Below are positions 9,901 through 17,375 of a stretch of 64,000 nucleotides of DNA, one piece after another; within the stretch, counting starts at the first letter, position 1; each line of letters starts with the position of its first letter. A program made the translations under genes and the position numbers. The stretch is taken from the NCBI RefSeq assembly GCF_014651235.1, contig NZ_BMWM01000001.1, forward strand, positions 1 to 64,000. The letters run 5' to 3'. This DNA comes from Leuconostoc lactis KCTC 3528 = DSM 20202. Its GTDB lineage: Bacteria; Bacillota; Bacilli; Lactobacillales; Lactobacillaceae. The notes under the pieces are model-generated. The model was given only the letters and a program-made list of their open reading frames with translations, had not been told where the DNA came from and did no database searches.

Positions 9901-10290
9901 TAATTCACTATCGCCTGGCACAATCACGTTAATCCCTTCTAAATGCTCTGACAATGCCGCCAACGTTAAATCAGGCGTTTTGGCCGTCATTTTCGCTGAT
10001 GATAACCACATCAAGTTTTGATAACCGACTTGCGTTTCCGCGATTAAAATCATGGGAAACGTTGTCGCCGTGTTCACTAATCCATTAACTTCCAAAGTTA
10101 CGCCAAATAACGGCTTAAGATTATTTTCCAAAGCCGTTCGGTAAAACTCGACTGCCCCATACATCACATTGAGATCGGTTAAGGCAATCGCCTCATAGTG
10201 CCGTGCTTTCGCTGTTGCAATAATTTGAGGAATCGTATTAGGATTTTTTAGTAAGCTATAGGCGCTTAAAATTTGTAACGGTGCGTACAT
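6937..10290 (-). CDS. dnaE: DNA polymerase III alpha subunit, DnaE type
   Basis: This is a C-family replicative polymerase; Firmicute DnaE extends primers, chiefly on the lagging strand, alongside PolC. The predicted 1117 residues begin at MYAPLQILSAYSLL, chosen because this is the usual start of the PHP domain and GGAGG lies just upstream. The upstream in-frame extension is not family-like. The catalytic PDIDIDW acidic motif is at 387-393, followed by the SHAVAYS finger region. A helix-hairpin-helix part and a C-terminal OB fold (about 950-1040) follow. The PHP metal residues look degenerate, so proofreading is doubtful. It is divergent from the DUF2929-type gene. Confidence 0.95.
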   Translation of the reverse strand: MYAPLQILSAYSLLKNPNTIPQIIATAKARHYEAIALTDLNVMYGAVEFYRTALENNLKPLFGVTLEVNGLVNTATTFPMILIAETQVGYQNLMWLSSAKMTAKTPDLTLAALSEHLEGINVIVPGDSELSQFIASAYDDVAQYWQILTTYIAPAHLYLGINPQMAPQIQTRLAEFQAATQAQLIALDDVAYLNADDAFTTQVLKSIDANVKLEGIKALAQQSGTQILQDYNQVKAAYQTSDFLKAAFLANEALVARSQVTLTFSQTAALPAFQLPAGMPDAGTYLKTLAEKGLAARLQGLHVDQSRYQARLAHELAVIDQLGFNDYFLIVWDIVNFAYQNHIQLGAGRGSAAGSLVAYALRITDVDPLQFGLLFERFLNAERVQMPDIDIDWPDNKRDVVLKYLHDKYGQRNFAQILTFGTLAAKQALRDTARVFGVSQQMMSRISNAVPTGKQGRKVSIQDALQAGDGLQKVLSELDDGQLLLKVAQQIEGLPRNYSTHAAGVVLSADTLVHTLPVQSGTDERLLTQFEKDTVEALGLLKIDVLGLSNLSILAQTLYEARQQLPEHFDISRVPLDDAATLALYAKGDTNGIFQFESAGIKHVLRQLQPATFEHIVAVNSLYRPGPSRNIESFIKRRHGLEPVTVPDASLKTILAPTFGIIVYQEQVMLVAEAYAGLTLGEADVLRSAMSKKKLTQMAAMQEKFINGAVALGHDRQEAAQIFAYIDEFANYGFNRSHAVAYSKLSFQLAYMKAHYPAAFFTAVLNANLGSPEKVRMYVAEAKARQLQVAAPHINQSQRFWTVNQGVLQMGLNNIRGLRTDFVAAVLAERTANGPFQSIQSFVRRLPEKFRKRDTLRQLVYAGALDTFGYNRMELVTALDDLIEAASFGDLILNETKIKKMPDWDLTEKLAYEKEAIGVNLSGYPLDGYASLIADHNYQEIADLTEKTDKKQPVTVIALIDQVRTTRTKKGEEMAFVTVSDATGTTSVTVFHQLYDKVKADLKVGAIIQFTGRVDYYNGKISVVANHLSLAPDLTQSQQKGTWFLQFDTAHDTQENRRDVIAVLKKYHGNNPVVIHWQNDQKNQQLAPAFWLSDETAIMRELAPLLGNDNVVFRRSH

Positions 10291-10339
10291 TAGCCCTCCG
10301 CATAATTTCGCTTCATGATACGAAACTTTGTTCCCTTTA

Positions 10340-10345
10340 ATTATA
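10340..10345 (-). promoter_or_regulatory. Candidate -10 element of dnaE
   Basis: A perfect TATAAT lies about 50 bases upstream of the dnaE start, but no good -35 is found at 16-18 bp. A short palindrome (CACGA-TTT-TCGTG) directly upstream might bind a regulator or be chance. Confidence 0.35.
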
Positions 10346-10366
10346 CACGAAAATCGTGAAAAAAGG

Positions 10367-10394
10367 TTGCGCTTTTCAGGAATAAGCGTATGAT
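10367..10394 (+). promoter_or_regulatory. Promoter of the DUF2929-type gene
   Basis: The -35 TTGCGC (10367-10372) and -10 TATGAT (10389-10394) are 16 bp apart and stand just before an AGAGGTG ribosome site. Confidence 0.55.
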
Positions 10395-10417
10395 AGTTCT
10401 GTAAAGAGGTGAAAAGT

Positions 10418-10615
10418 ATGAAATTCATTACTGTTGCTTTTTGGTCTGCTGTATTTGGCGAAATTTTGGGTTACATTGTGTCTCAATTAACTGGTGGTAC
10501 TTATTCATTTGTTGGTGCTGCCGTTTTGGCCATTATTGTTGGCGAAATTGCGATCATTGCAATCCCTGCAATTTCAGGCTCAGCCGTATCAAAAGCAGTC
10601 ATTCATAAAAAATAA
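10418..10615 (+). CDS. Small membrane protein, DUF2929-like
   Basis: The 65-residue protein has two hydrophobic helices (about 4-22 and 32-54) and a basic tail ending in HKK. Size, the FxEILGYI pattern and its position beside dnaE resemble the DUF2929 family of lactic acid bacteria, whose function is unknown. I chose the ATG because AGAGGTG is 6 bases upstream; an in-frame GTG nine bases earlier overlaps that ribosome site. It is divergent from dnaE, has its own promoter, and ends in a terminator shared with aroD. Confidence 0.7.
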   Translation: MKFITVAFWSAVFGEILGYIVSQLTGGTYSFVGAAVLAIIVGEIAIIAIPAISGSAVSKAVIHKK

Positions 10616-10646
10616 AAAATCGCGCAAATTATTGCGCGATTTTTTA
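10614..10646. terminator. Bidirectional terminator between the DUF2929-type gene and aroD
   Basis: A long perfect stem (AAAAATCGCGCAA with its complement) is flanked by A and T runs on both sides, so it can end transcription from both directions, including the aro operon. Confidence 0.88.
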
Positions 10647-11531
10647 TTTGGCTTGCCAAGCTGCTCTTAATTCACTTATTGTGAGTTGTCCTGGTGCACT
10701 TACAGGTTGGCCATCTAAGACCGCAAAGGTCATTTCTGAGCCATATTGATACCCTTCAATCCGTGACCGCTGTCCCAATAGCCCCATGCTAATGGTGATG
10801 AGCGGCTGTGCAATTTGTGCGGCTTGTGTGGCCAGCAATAAGCGCTCAACATCCGCTTCATCATGTGGTGTCACCGCAAGTTTCACAATATCAGCACCCG
10901 TTGCCGCCAAATCAGCTAAATAAACCGGCACATCTGGTGTCTCATTTAAGTCATGATACGACATGATGACGGGCACACCAACTGCACGCGCGGCCGCCAT
11001 GATTTTATCACGGAATTCGGCAGCTAACGTATATTCCACATCAACAGCGGCAAAATGATAGCCCGATTTTAACGCATTGACCATGAACAACGTATATTCA
11101 AGTGGTGACATTTCGCCCCGACCACCTTGTGCTTGCGTGCGATACGTCAAAATAATAGGAAAGTCGCCAATCGTCTCAAACACTGACCCCGTCAGTTCTT
11201 TAATGATTTGTTGGTTCATAATCGGCCAATTCGCCTTAAATTCCTGCTGGGCTTGGTCGATTTCTGCTAACATTTTAGCTTCCGTCATCGCGGAAACATC
11301 TTTTTGCGCTAACGCTGCTTGTGCGCCTGCTTTGACTTGTTGCCACATCACCGCTTCAGTAAAATCATCCGCAATATAGTCGGCGCGCCATTCCACCACG
11401 TCTGGCTTTCGGGCTTGGAGTTGCTGGGCAAACGGTGTCAATTTATCAGTTGGGCCAAGCATTAATGGCACAGCGATAACTGGCTTACCAGTTGGACTTT
11501 CAGGAAGGTGTAATTGTTCTCGTATTGTCAT
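10644..11531 (-). CDS. aroD: 3-Dehydroquinate dehydratase, type I
   Basis: The enzyme removes water from 3-dehydroquinate to give 3-dehydroshikimate through a Schiff-base lysine. The protein of 295 residues shows the type I features VVEWRADY (about 44-51), ILTYRT, SYHD, the DIVKLAVTP strand with the active lysine near residue 217, and the SMGLLGQRSRI loop. It is somewhat longer than the usual ~250 residues because of an insert at about 72-105. It is the last gene of the aro operon and overlaps the dehydratase-like gene by 4 bp. Confidence 0.93.
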   Translation of the reverse strand: MTIREQLHLPESPTGKPVIAVPLMLGPTDKLTPFAQQLQARKPDVVEWRADYIADDFTEAVMWQQVKAGAQAALAQKDVSAMTEAKMLAEIDQAQQEFKANWPIMNQQIIKELTGSVFETIGDFPIILTYRTQAQGGRGEMSPLEYTLFMVNALKSGYHFAAVDVEYTLAAEFRDKIMAAARAVGVPVIMSYHDLNETPDVPVYLADLAATGADIVKLAVTPHDEADVERLLLATQAAQIAQPLITISMGLLGQRSRIEGYQYGSEMTFAVLDGQPVSAPGQLTISELRAAWQAK

Positions 11532-12081
11532 TTGATTTGATAGACAACCCAGACCATTTGTGGACTTAATCGTTGTCGCACTTGGTACTTTGGGTCTTCG
11601 CTTTCTGGTAATTTTAAGAATTGTGCTTCTGATATAATTGTAAACCGATTTTGGTCATTTATAAAGGCTGACATGGCGACAGGCTTACTGGGGGCAAAAA
11701 TCACCGAGGGTCCCCAGGCATTATCTAAGCTATTAGCGCGTAAATATTGGGCCAATAATCCCTCAGTTGGGCATGGATGACAGCCACATTTCGTGCATAA
11801 GCGGTATTTTCAACCACAACAAGCGTCATCAAAGGCCGAGCAAACGTGACCACAATGGTTGCCTTTTCCCAAGCCAAATAGTTAAAATTTGCCCAATCCA
11901 ACGCTGGCAATTGATGCGATTTAAACGCTGCTGGCACGAGAATTTGATCGCCGGCATAATCGTCTAAATGCGTTAAAATACTTTCAAAATCTTGATGTAA
12001 AACCAACGTCTGGTCGGTAATGTAATCTTTTGCTGCCTGTTCTGAGTCGGTTCCGACAGGCCCTAACGTGTGTAGTTTCAT
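11528..12081 (-). pseudogene. Prephenate dehydratase-like protein, frameshifted
   Basis: Two overlapping frames make one protein of about 190 residues. The first (12081 to 11725, 118 aa) begins MKLHTLGPVGTDSEQAAK, like the substrate-binding start of prephenate dehydratases. The second (ending at 11528) continues after a one-base shift near 11764. Restoring one G in the CTGAGGG stretch gives a continuous reading across the join (QLEGLLAQYLRANSLD). There is no C-terminal ACT domain, and the length and LGPxGTxSExAAK start resemble BacA-type prephenate decarboxylases, so product specificity is uncertain. It overlaps aroK by 4 bp and aroD by 4 bp. It could be a real mutation, a sequence error or programmed slippage. 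Confidence 0.65.
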
Positions 12082-12878
12082 CGCTTTAACTGCTTATTTT
12101 CTTTATTAATCGCTGAATTTGTCAGGATGGTCATAATTTGATCAATCATGTCATCTGAGATATCAGCCGATTGCGCAAAATCATATTTCAATAAATCACG
12201 CATCTGTTGTATGCGCGCTGTTTGTACGGTAGCCATGCCAAATTTTTCCTTGTACTCGGCTACGGCCCCAACAATTTGCATACGTTTTTCAATCATTTGA
12301 AAAATTTGACGATCAAGCGCATCAATTTCCGAGCGTAATTGTAACAAATCTAATTCATCTTCCGGCGTACTAAATAACGCGGTAATTTCTGCTGCCAGTC
12401 GTTCAGGCGTTTTACCAACCGTTTCCACTGTGACATGTGCCACACTACGATATAACGGATCCCGTAATTGCCATAGCTGAAAAAATGCTGCGGTTGATTT
12501 TTCTTGCAACAACGGCCGTTGACCTTCGTTCAGCAAACGACTAATCGTACTTTCCAAGTTCCCATGCAGATAAATAATCGTGGCCGATGAGGCTTGCAAT
12601 ATCGCCCGATTCTCCGGCCGCTCAATCACCCCACCACCGGTCGCCACGACACCTTTAAACGTCTGCAAATCTGCTAAAACTTGGGTCTCCAGCGCACGAA
12701 AACCCGCCTCGCCTTGACTGGCAAAAATTTCTGGAATCGTTTGGCCAGCGCGGCGTTCAATTTCTGAATCACAATCGATAAAATTGGCTTGGTGTTGGCG
12801 GGCAATTTCCTGACCAATCGTCGTTTTGCCGGCGCCCATAAATCCAACCAATAGCAATGTTTCTGGTGCTGTCAACAT
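12078..12878 (-). CDS. aroK: Shikimate kinase fused to chorismate mutase
   Basis: The 266 residues hold two domains. Residues 5-170 are a shikimate kinase: Walker A GFMGAGKTT (12-20), the DCDSEIE shikimate-binding motif (35-41), GFRALE (59-64), the VATGGG loop (78-83) and a lid region with RPLL. Residues 178-262 match an AroQ-type chorismate mutase: LRSEIDALDRQI, KRMQIV and VAEYKEKFG, with the arginine, lysine and glutamate positions of the fold. One protein would thus catalyse steps on both sides of EPSP synthase and chorismate synthase. It starts 13 bp after tyrA and runs into the dehydratase-like gene with a 4-bp overlap. Confidence 0.9.
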   Translation of the reverse strand: MLTAPETLLLVGFMGAGKTTIGQEIARQHQANFIDCDSEIERRAGQTIPEIFASQGEAGFRALETQVLADLQTFKGVVATGGGVIERPENRAILQASSATIIYLHGNLESTISRLLNEGQRPLLQEKSTAAFFQLWQLRDPLYRSVAHVTVETVGKTPERLAAEITALFSTPEDELDLLQLRSEIDALDRQIFQMIEKRMQIVGAVAEYKEKFGMATVQTARIQQMRDLLKYDFAQSADISDDMIDQIMTILTNSAINKENKQLKR

Positions 12879-12891
12879 GATTGTCGCTACC

Positions 12892-13731
12892 TCATAAATG
12901 TTGTCGTGCCTTTTGCGCAGATTGAATCAATCGTAACAATTGGTCAGTATCTTGTGCGGCCAATGCCTGATTAAATGCAGTCAGTTCCGCCATCAGTTGT
13001 TGCGTACTGGCAAGTACCGCTGCTTGATTGCTCATTAAAACGTCCGTCCAAAGTTTGGGATCGCTGGCTGCAATGCGCGTGGTATCCTTAAAGCCACCGG
13101 CTACATATTGCCCAAAATCGGCCACATCCCCAAGTTGCTTAACCGCTGCATTCATCAACGCAAACGCCGCAATATGTGGCGCATCACTAATCATCGCCAT
13201 CAAGTGGTCATGGGTGGTTGTGTCAATCGTTTTAAAGTTCGCCTGTAAGGGCGCCAACAACGTTTGCAATGTCGATAAAGCAGCCTGCCCTTTTTGATTT
13301 GGGATGAGAAAATAGGGTGCTTGCTGGTATAACTGTGGGTTGGCGGCAGTCACCCCACTTAAATGCGTCCCTGCCATCGCATGTCCACCAATGAAGGCCA
13401 CATGAGCGAGTTGCGTGGCTGCTACAGCCATAATGTCTCGTTTTGTCGAGCCAGTATCTGTGATGATGACATCCGATTTCAAAGGCAGCGACGCGAGTGT
13501 CTGTAATGCTTGGATAATCCCTGTCACGGGTGTTGCTAAAATAATGACGTCAGCTTGCGTGGCGACTAGCGCTAATTGTGATGCCGTTTCGGCAACAATT
13601 CCTTGGGCTAACGCTAGTGTTAACGTGTTTGGGTCTTGATCAACACCAATCACGTGATGCGCCGGTTGGGCGTTCAAACAAACCGCCAATGACGCCCCCA
13701 TTTCTCCTAACCCTTGCACAACAATGTTCAT
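12892..13731 (-). CDS. tyrA: Prephenate dehydrogenase
   Basis: The enzyme oxidatively decarboxylates prephenate to 4-hydroxyphenylpyruvate using NAD(P), the first committed step to tyrosine. The 279-residue protein has an N-terminal Rossmann fold (MNIVVQGLGEMGASLA, GxGxxG at 7-12). It continues with the conserved TDTGSTK (about 91-97), FIGGHAMAGT (114-123) with its catalytic histidine, and the helical dimerisation domain. There is no ACT regulatory domain. It overlaps aroA by 4 bp and precedes the kinase-mutase fusion, so the tyrosine branch enzymes are adjacent. Confidence 0.92.
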   Translation of the reverse strand: MNIVVQGLGEMGASLAVCLNAQPAHHVIGVDQDPNTLTLALAQGIVAETASQLALVATQADVIILATPVTGIIQALQTLASLPLKSDVIITDTGSTKRDIMAVAATQLAHVAFIGGHAMAGTHLSGVTAANPQLYQQAPYFLIPNQKGQAALSTLQTLLAPLQANFKTIDTTTHDHLMAMISDAPHIAAFALMNAAVKQLGDVADFGQYVAGGFKDTTRIAASDPKLWTDVLMSNQAAVLASTQQLMAELTAFNQALAAQDTDQLLRLIQSAQKARQHL

Positions 13732-15023
13732 CGCATCACCTGCATCAAATCGGCCAAAAATCCAGGATAAGAGACACTCATCGCATCTTCGCCGGTCATC
13801 ACAACATCTTGATGAGCAATCAAAGCGGCCACCGCATTCATCATACCAATCCGATGGTCCCCATGCGTCTCTAACAACGTGGACTCATTGCTACCATGGA
13901 GTGGTGTGCCACCGTGAATAATCATGCCATCCGGTAAGGCCTCAATATCTGCGCCCAACTTTGTTAATTCAGCAACCACCGTGGCAATACGATCTGTTTC
14001 TTTCACCCGCAGTTCAGCCGCACCCGAAATGACAGTATCCCCTTGTGCTTGCGTGGCAGCTAAGGCCAAAATTGGGATTTCGTCTACAGCACTAGGAATA
14101 TCTGCAGCGGTGATTTGTATCCCATGTAACGGTTGGGCGCGCACTGTAATATCTGCAGTCGGTTCATAGCCGTCATTCACATGAGTCAGCGTTAAGTCAG
14201 CGCCCATCTGCCGTAGCAGACGCAAAACCCCATCGCGCGTTGGATTAATGCCCACATTTTTCAAAGTAATCTCAGAATTTGGGGTAATCAAGGCAGCCAC
14301 AATGAAAAAGGCAGCACTGGAAATATCAGCTGGTACTACGACATGTTGGCCCATCAATGTTGGCTGCTGTGACAAGGTAATGACGCCATGATCTGCCTGG
14401 ATTTGACCGCCAAATTGGCGCAGCATCCGTTCCGTATGGTCACGTGAAGGTAATTTTTCAATAATTGTCGTCTGTCCCGCGGCTTGCATCCCAGCTAAAA
14501 TAATGGCACTTTTAACTTGCGCCGACGCCACCGGCATCTCATAGGTGATACCGGTTAACGCTTGATTCGCATGAATCACACCTGGTAATTTATCACCATC
14601 GGTCAACGTAATTTGCGCCCCCATTTGTGATAACGGTGCTAACACACGTTGCATCGGCCGCTGACTTAATGAGCCATCCCCAAAAATTGTCATGTCAAAG
14701 GGCTGTTTACTCAACAACCCCATTAACAAGCGTGTGGAAGTCCCTGAATTTCCCATGTCTAATGGCGCGTTAGGCGCCTGAAAATGTTCAAGTCCTTGTC
14801 CTTGAATGCGGACATGTGTGCCGGTTTGTGTGATCTGAACCCCCAAGTCCTGAAAAATGCGCATGGTGTGTAACACATCATCAGAATCTAAGAAATTTTC
14901 AATTTCAGTCATGCCTTGGGCAATCGCCCCAAACATCAAGGCGCGGTGTGAAATAGATTTGTCCCCAGGGACAGTTAGTTGCCCGTGTAGGCCCGTTGTC
15001 GGGGCGGGCGTTAATCGAATCAT
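13728..15023 (-). CDS. aroA: 3-Phosphoshikimate 1-carboxyvinyltransferase (EPSP synthase)
   Basis: The enzyme transfers enolpyruvyl from PEP to shikimate-3-phosphate. The 431 residues show the family start LTVPGDKSISHRALM (about 15-29), the LDMGNSGTSTRLLMG PEP-loop near 90, SRDHTERML, and the catalytic DEIPILALAA region near 315. I chose the ATG giving MIRLTPAP, with GGAGAGG just upstream; the in-frame extension above it is not family-like. It sits 37 bp after aroC and overlaps tyrA by 4 bp. Confidence 0.96.
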   Translation of the reverse strand: MIRLTPAPTTGLHGQLTVPGDKSISHRALMFGAIAQGMTEIENFLDSDDVLHTMRIFQDLGVQITQTGTHVRIQGQGLEHFQAPNAPLDMGNSGTSTRLLMGLLSKQPFDMTIFGDGSLSQRPMQRVLAPLSQMGAQITLTDGDKLPGVIHANQALTGITYEMPVASAQVKSAIILAGMQAAGQTTIIEKLPSRDHTERMLRQFGGQIQADHGVITLSQQPTLMGQHVVVPADISSAAFFIVAALITPNSEITLKNVGINPTRDGVLRLLRQMGADLTLTHVNDGYEPTADITVRAQPLHGIQITAADIPSAVDEIPILALAATQAQGDTVISGAAELRVKETDRIATVVAELTKLGADIEALPDGMIIHGGTPLHGSNESTLLETHGDHRIGMMNAVAALIAHQDVVMTGEDAMSVSYPGFLADLMQVMR

Positions 15024-15060
15024 AGCCTCTCCTTTTTTCCTGTTATCTGAAAATATCTTG

Positions 15061-16239
15061 TTAGAAACGACGAACTTCTTCACGGTAGGCCGCGACCTGT
15101 TCTTTCATCCGGTCAATATTGTCGGCATCAAACTTATCCAAAACGGCCTTAGCCAACTCAATGGCCACCATCGCTTCGGCAATCACCGCAGCTGCCGTCA
15201 CCGCCGTCGTATCGGAACGTTCAATGGACGCTTTGTGATCTTGGTGGGTATCAATATCAACCGACTGCATTGGCCGATAAAGTGTTGGAATCGGCTTGAC
15301 CACACCGCGCACCACAATCGCTTCCCCAGTTGTCATGCCACCTTCAAAGCCGCCTAAATTGTCTGAGCCACGATAGAAACCCTTTTCCGCATCCCAGAAA
15401 ATTTCGTCCATCACTTGGTCGCCGTATTTTTCAGCATTGTCAAAACCACCGCCAAATTGCACACCTTTAAACGCATTAATCCCAACAATGGCCCGCGCGA
15501 TTTTACCATCCAATTTTTCATCGGCTGAAACATAAGACCCCAAACCAACTGGCATACCAGTTGCAATGACTTGGACCTGCCCGCCGACCGTGTTGGCATC
15601 GCGTTTTGTTTTATCAATCACGTCACGAATCGCCGCATCAGCTGCAGCGTCAAGGGCGCGGGTTTCAAAGCTTTCCGTGACCTCACGTAAAGCTTGTAAG
15701 TCATGATACTGGGTTAACTGGCTCAAATCAGATTTAGCTGGCCCAACATTGACCACAAAACCATGGACATCCACGCCTATTTCAGCCAAAAGCTTCTTGG
15801 CTACGGCACCGACCGCCACGCGCATCGTCGTTTCTCGGGCAGAAGAACGTTCCAATACGTTGCGCAAATCATCATGGTGGCGGTATTTGATCCCCCCCAC
15901 CAAATCAGCATGTCCTGGTCGTGGGCGCAATACTTTCCGGAGCGTATTTTCCGGTGTAGCCGGCGTGTTAGGCGCCATAATTTTTGACCAATTATTGTGA
16001 TCATCATTATGCACATTTAAAGTGATTGGTGAACCAAGCGTGTACTGATGCCGCACCCCTGTTAAAAAAGTGACCGTGTCTGTTTCAATTTTTTGGCGCT
16101 CACCCCGACCATACCCGCGTTGGCGCCGTGCAAGTTGTTCGTTAATGTCTTCTTGGGTAAGATGTAAGCCGGCAGGAATCCCTTCAATCACAGCAATTTC
16201 TTCTGGGCCATGGCTTTCGCCAGCAGTTGTATATCTCAT
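15061..16239 (-). CDS. aroC: Chorismate synthase
   Basis: The enzyme uses reduced FMN to convert EPSP to chorismate. It begins exactly at the family start MRYTTAGESHGP (392 residues), with the three FMN signatures: GESHG (7-11), RRQRGYGRGERQKIE (about 39-53) and RPGHADLVGGIKY near 105. Unusually, no ribosome site lies immediately before the ATG. The only AAAGG is 33 bases upstream, on the far side of a 7-bp hairpin in the gap after aroB. Re-initiation by ribosomes leaving aroB or hairpin-aided spacing may be needed. Confidence 0.95.
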   Translation of the reverse strand: MRYTTAGESHGPEEIAVIEGIPAGLHLTQEDINEQLARRQRGYGRGERQKIETDTVTFLTGVRHQYTLGSPITLNVHNDDHNNWSKIMAPNTPATPENTLRKVLRPRPGHADLVGGIKYRHHDDLRNVLERSSARETTMRVAVGAVAKKLLAEIGVDVHGFVVNVGPAKSDLSQLTQYHDLQALREVTESFETRALDAAADAAIRDVIDKTKRDANTVGGQVQVIATGMPVGLGSYVSADEKLDGKIARAIVGINAFKGVQFGGGFDNAEKYGDQVMDEIFWDAEKGFYRGSDNLGGFEGGMTTGEAIVVRGVVKPIPTLYRPMQSVDIDTHQDHKASIERSDTTAVTAAAVIAEAMVAIELAKAVLDKFDADNIDRMKEQVAAYREEVRRF

Positions 16240-16253
16240 CGTCTTATTATATG

Positions 16254-16271
16254 TTGCGCCCACAGGCGCAA
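16254..16271 (-). other. Intercistronic hairpin between aroB and aroC
   Basis: A 7-bp perfect stem (TTGCGCC/GGCGCAA) with a 4-base loop and no T run lies between an AAAGGA site and the aroC start. It could bring the ribosome site closer to the ATG, stabilise a processed end or slow translation. The role is inferred only. Confidence 0.5.
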
Positions 16272-16282
16272 TTCCTTTCAAA

Positions 16283-17350
16283 TCAAATTGATGCCATAAA
16301 TTCCGGCATGGCGGATAACGCTTTGGGCACAATAACGGGTTGCCCAACCTCAGCAAGCGCAACCAGGTTCAAAGTACCGGCGTGATTTTTCTTATCATTA
16401 ACTAATCGGTCAAAGAAGGCTGGTGTGCCTAGCAAATCAGAGGTAATTGGCAGACCAACTGCCGTTAATCGAGATTGTAATGCTGGGACAAGATCAACTG
16501 GCGAAACGCCGTCGCGCGCCATGCGTTCAGTCAACGCCATCATACCAATCGCCACTGCTTCACCATGTCGCAGATCCCCATGTGCCAGTAATTCAATCGC
16601 ATGACCTAACGTGTGGCCAAAGTTGAGGAACTGCCGCTGCCCGGCTTCTTTTTCATCCGCCATCACGACCGCTGCTTTGTAAGCAATGGCGCGGGCTGAT
16701 AATGCTTGCGCATGGGTGCGAATATCTGGGATGCTCCGAATCTTACCCGTCAAATCAAAAAATTCAGCTCCGGCTAACGCAGCCGTTTTCACCACTTCCG
16801 CATAGCCTTCCACTAAATCACGATCCGACAAAGTAGCCAAGTAAGTCTGATCAACTAAGACCAAGTCAGGTTGATAAAAAGTGCCAGCAATATTTTTGGT
16901 TGCGCCTAAATTGACAGCAGTTTTACCACCAACTGATGAATCCACTTGCGCCGTCAACGAGGTTGCAATTTGAATATAGGCAATGCCACGCATATACAGT
17001 GATGCAACCACGCCAGCTAAATCACCAATCACGCCACCACCTAACGCCACCACCCCATCACTGCGGGTAAATCCATGCTCGGCCAGGGCGCTTATTAGAT
17101 CACCGGCAACTTGGAGCGATTTTGATTGTTCGCCAGCCGGCACTTCGAGTGGTAAAACATGAAAGCCGGCCGCTTCGAGTTGGCGTGTCGTATCGGCTAA
17201 ATAAAGTGGCCCAACATGACTATCAGTAATTAGAGCGATTTGCCGTGATGACCAAACGGCTGCGACTTCGTCGCCAATGCGCGTGTGGTTATTATCATCA
17301 ATTTTAACGTCATAAGCCTGTTGGCCAACATTGACAGTTACAGTCGTCAT
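16283..17350 (-). CDS. aroB: 3-Dehydroquinate synthase
   Basis: The NAD-dependent, zinc-binding enzyme cyclises DAHP to 3-dehydroquinate. The 355-residue protein contains the family segments GGGVIGDLAGVVASLYMRGI (NAD loop), QIATSLTAQVDSSVGGKTAVN, KNIAGTFYQP, and the zinc ligands in NFGHTLGHAIE and LRHGEAVAIGM. I chose the ATG at MTTVTVNVG, with an AAAGGAAAG ribosome site; the in-frame codons above it are not conserved. It follows the DAHP synthase gene by 25 bp. Confidence 0.96.
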   Translation of the reverse strand: MTTVTVNVGQQAYDVKIDDNNHTRIGDEVAAVWSSRQIALITDSHVGPLYLADTTRQLEAAGFHVLPLEVPAGEQSKSLQVAGDLISALAEHGFTRSDGVVALGGGVIGDLAGVVASLYMRGIAYIQIATSLTAQVDSSVGGKTAVNLGATKNIAGTFYQPDLVLVDQTYLATLSDRDLVEGYAEVVKTAALAGAEFFDLTGKIRSIPDIRTHAQALSARAIAYKAAVVMADEKEAGQRQFLNFGHTLGHAIELLAHGDLRHGEAVAIGMMALTERMARDGVSPVDLVPALQSRLTAVGLPITSDLLGTPAFFDRLVNDKKNHAGTLNLVALAEVGQPVIVPKALSAMPEFMASI

Positions 17351-17375
17351 GATCTTTCCTTTCTCACATGCCATA

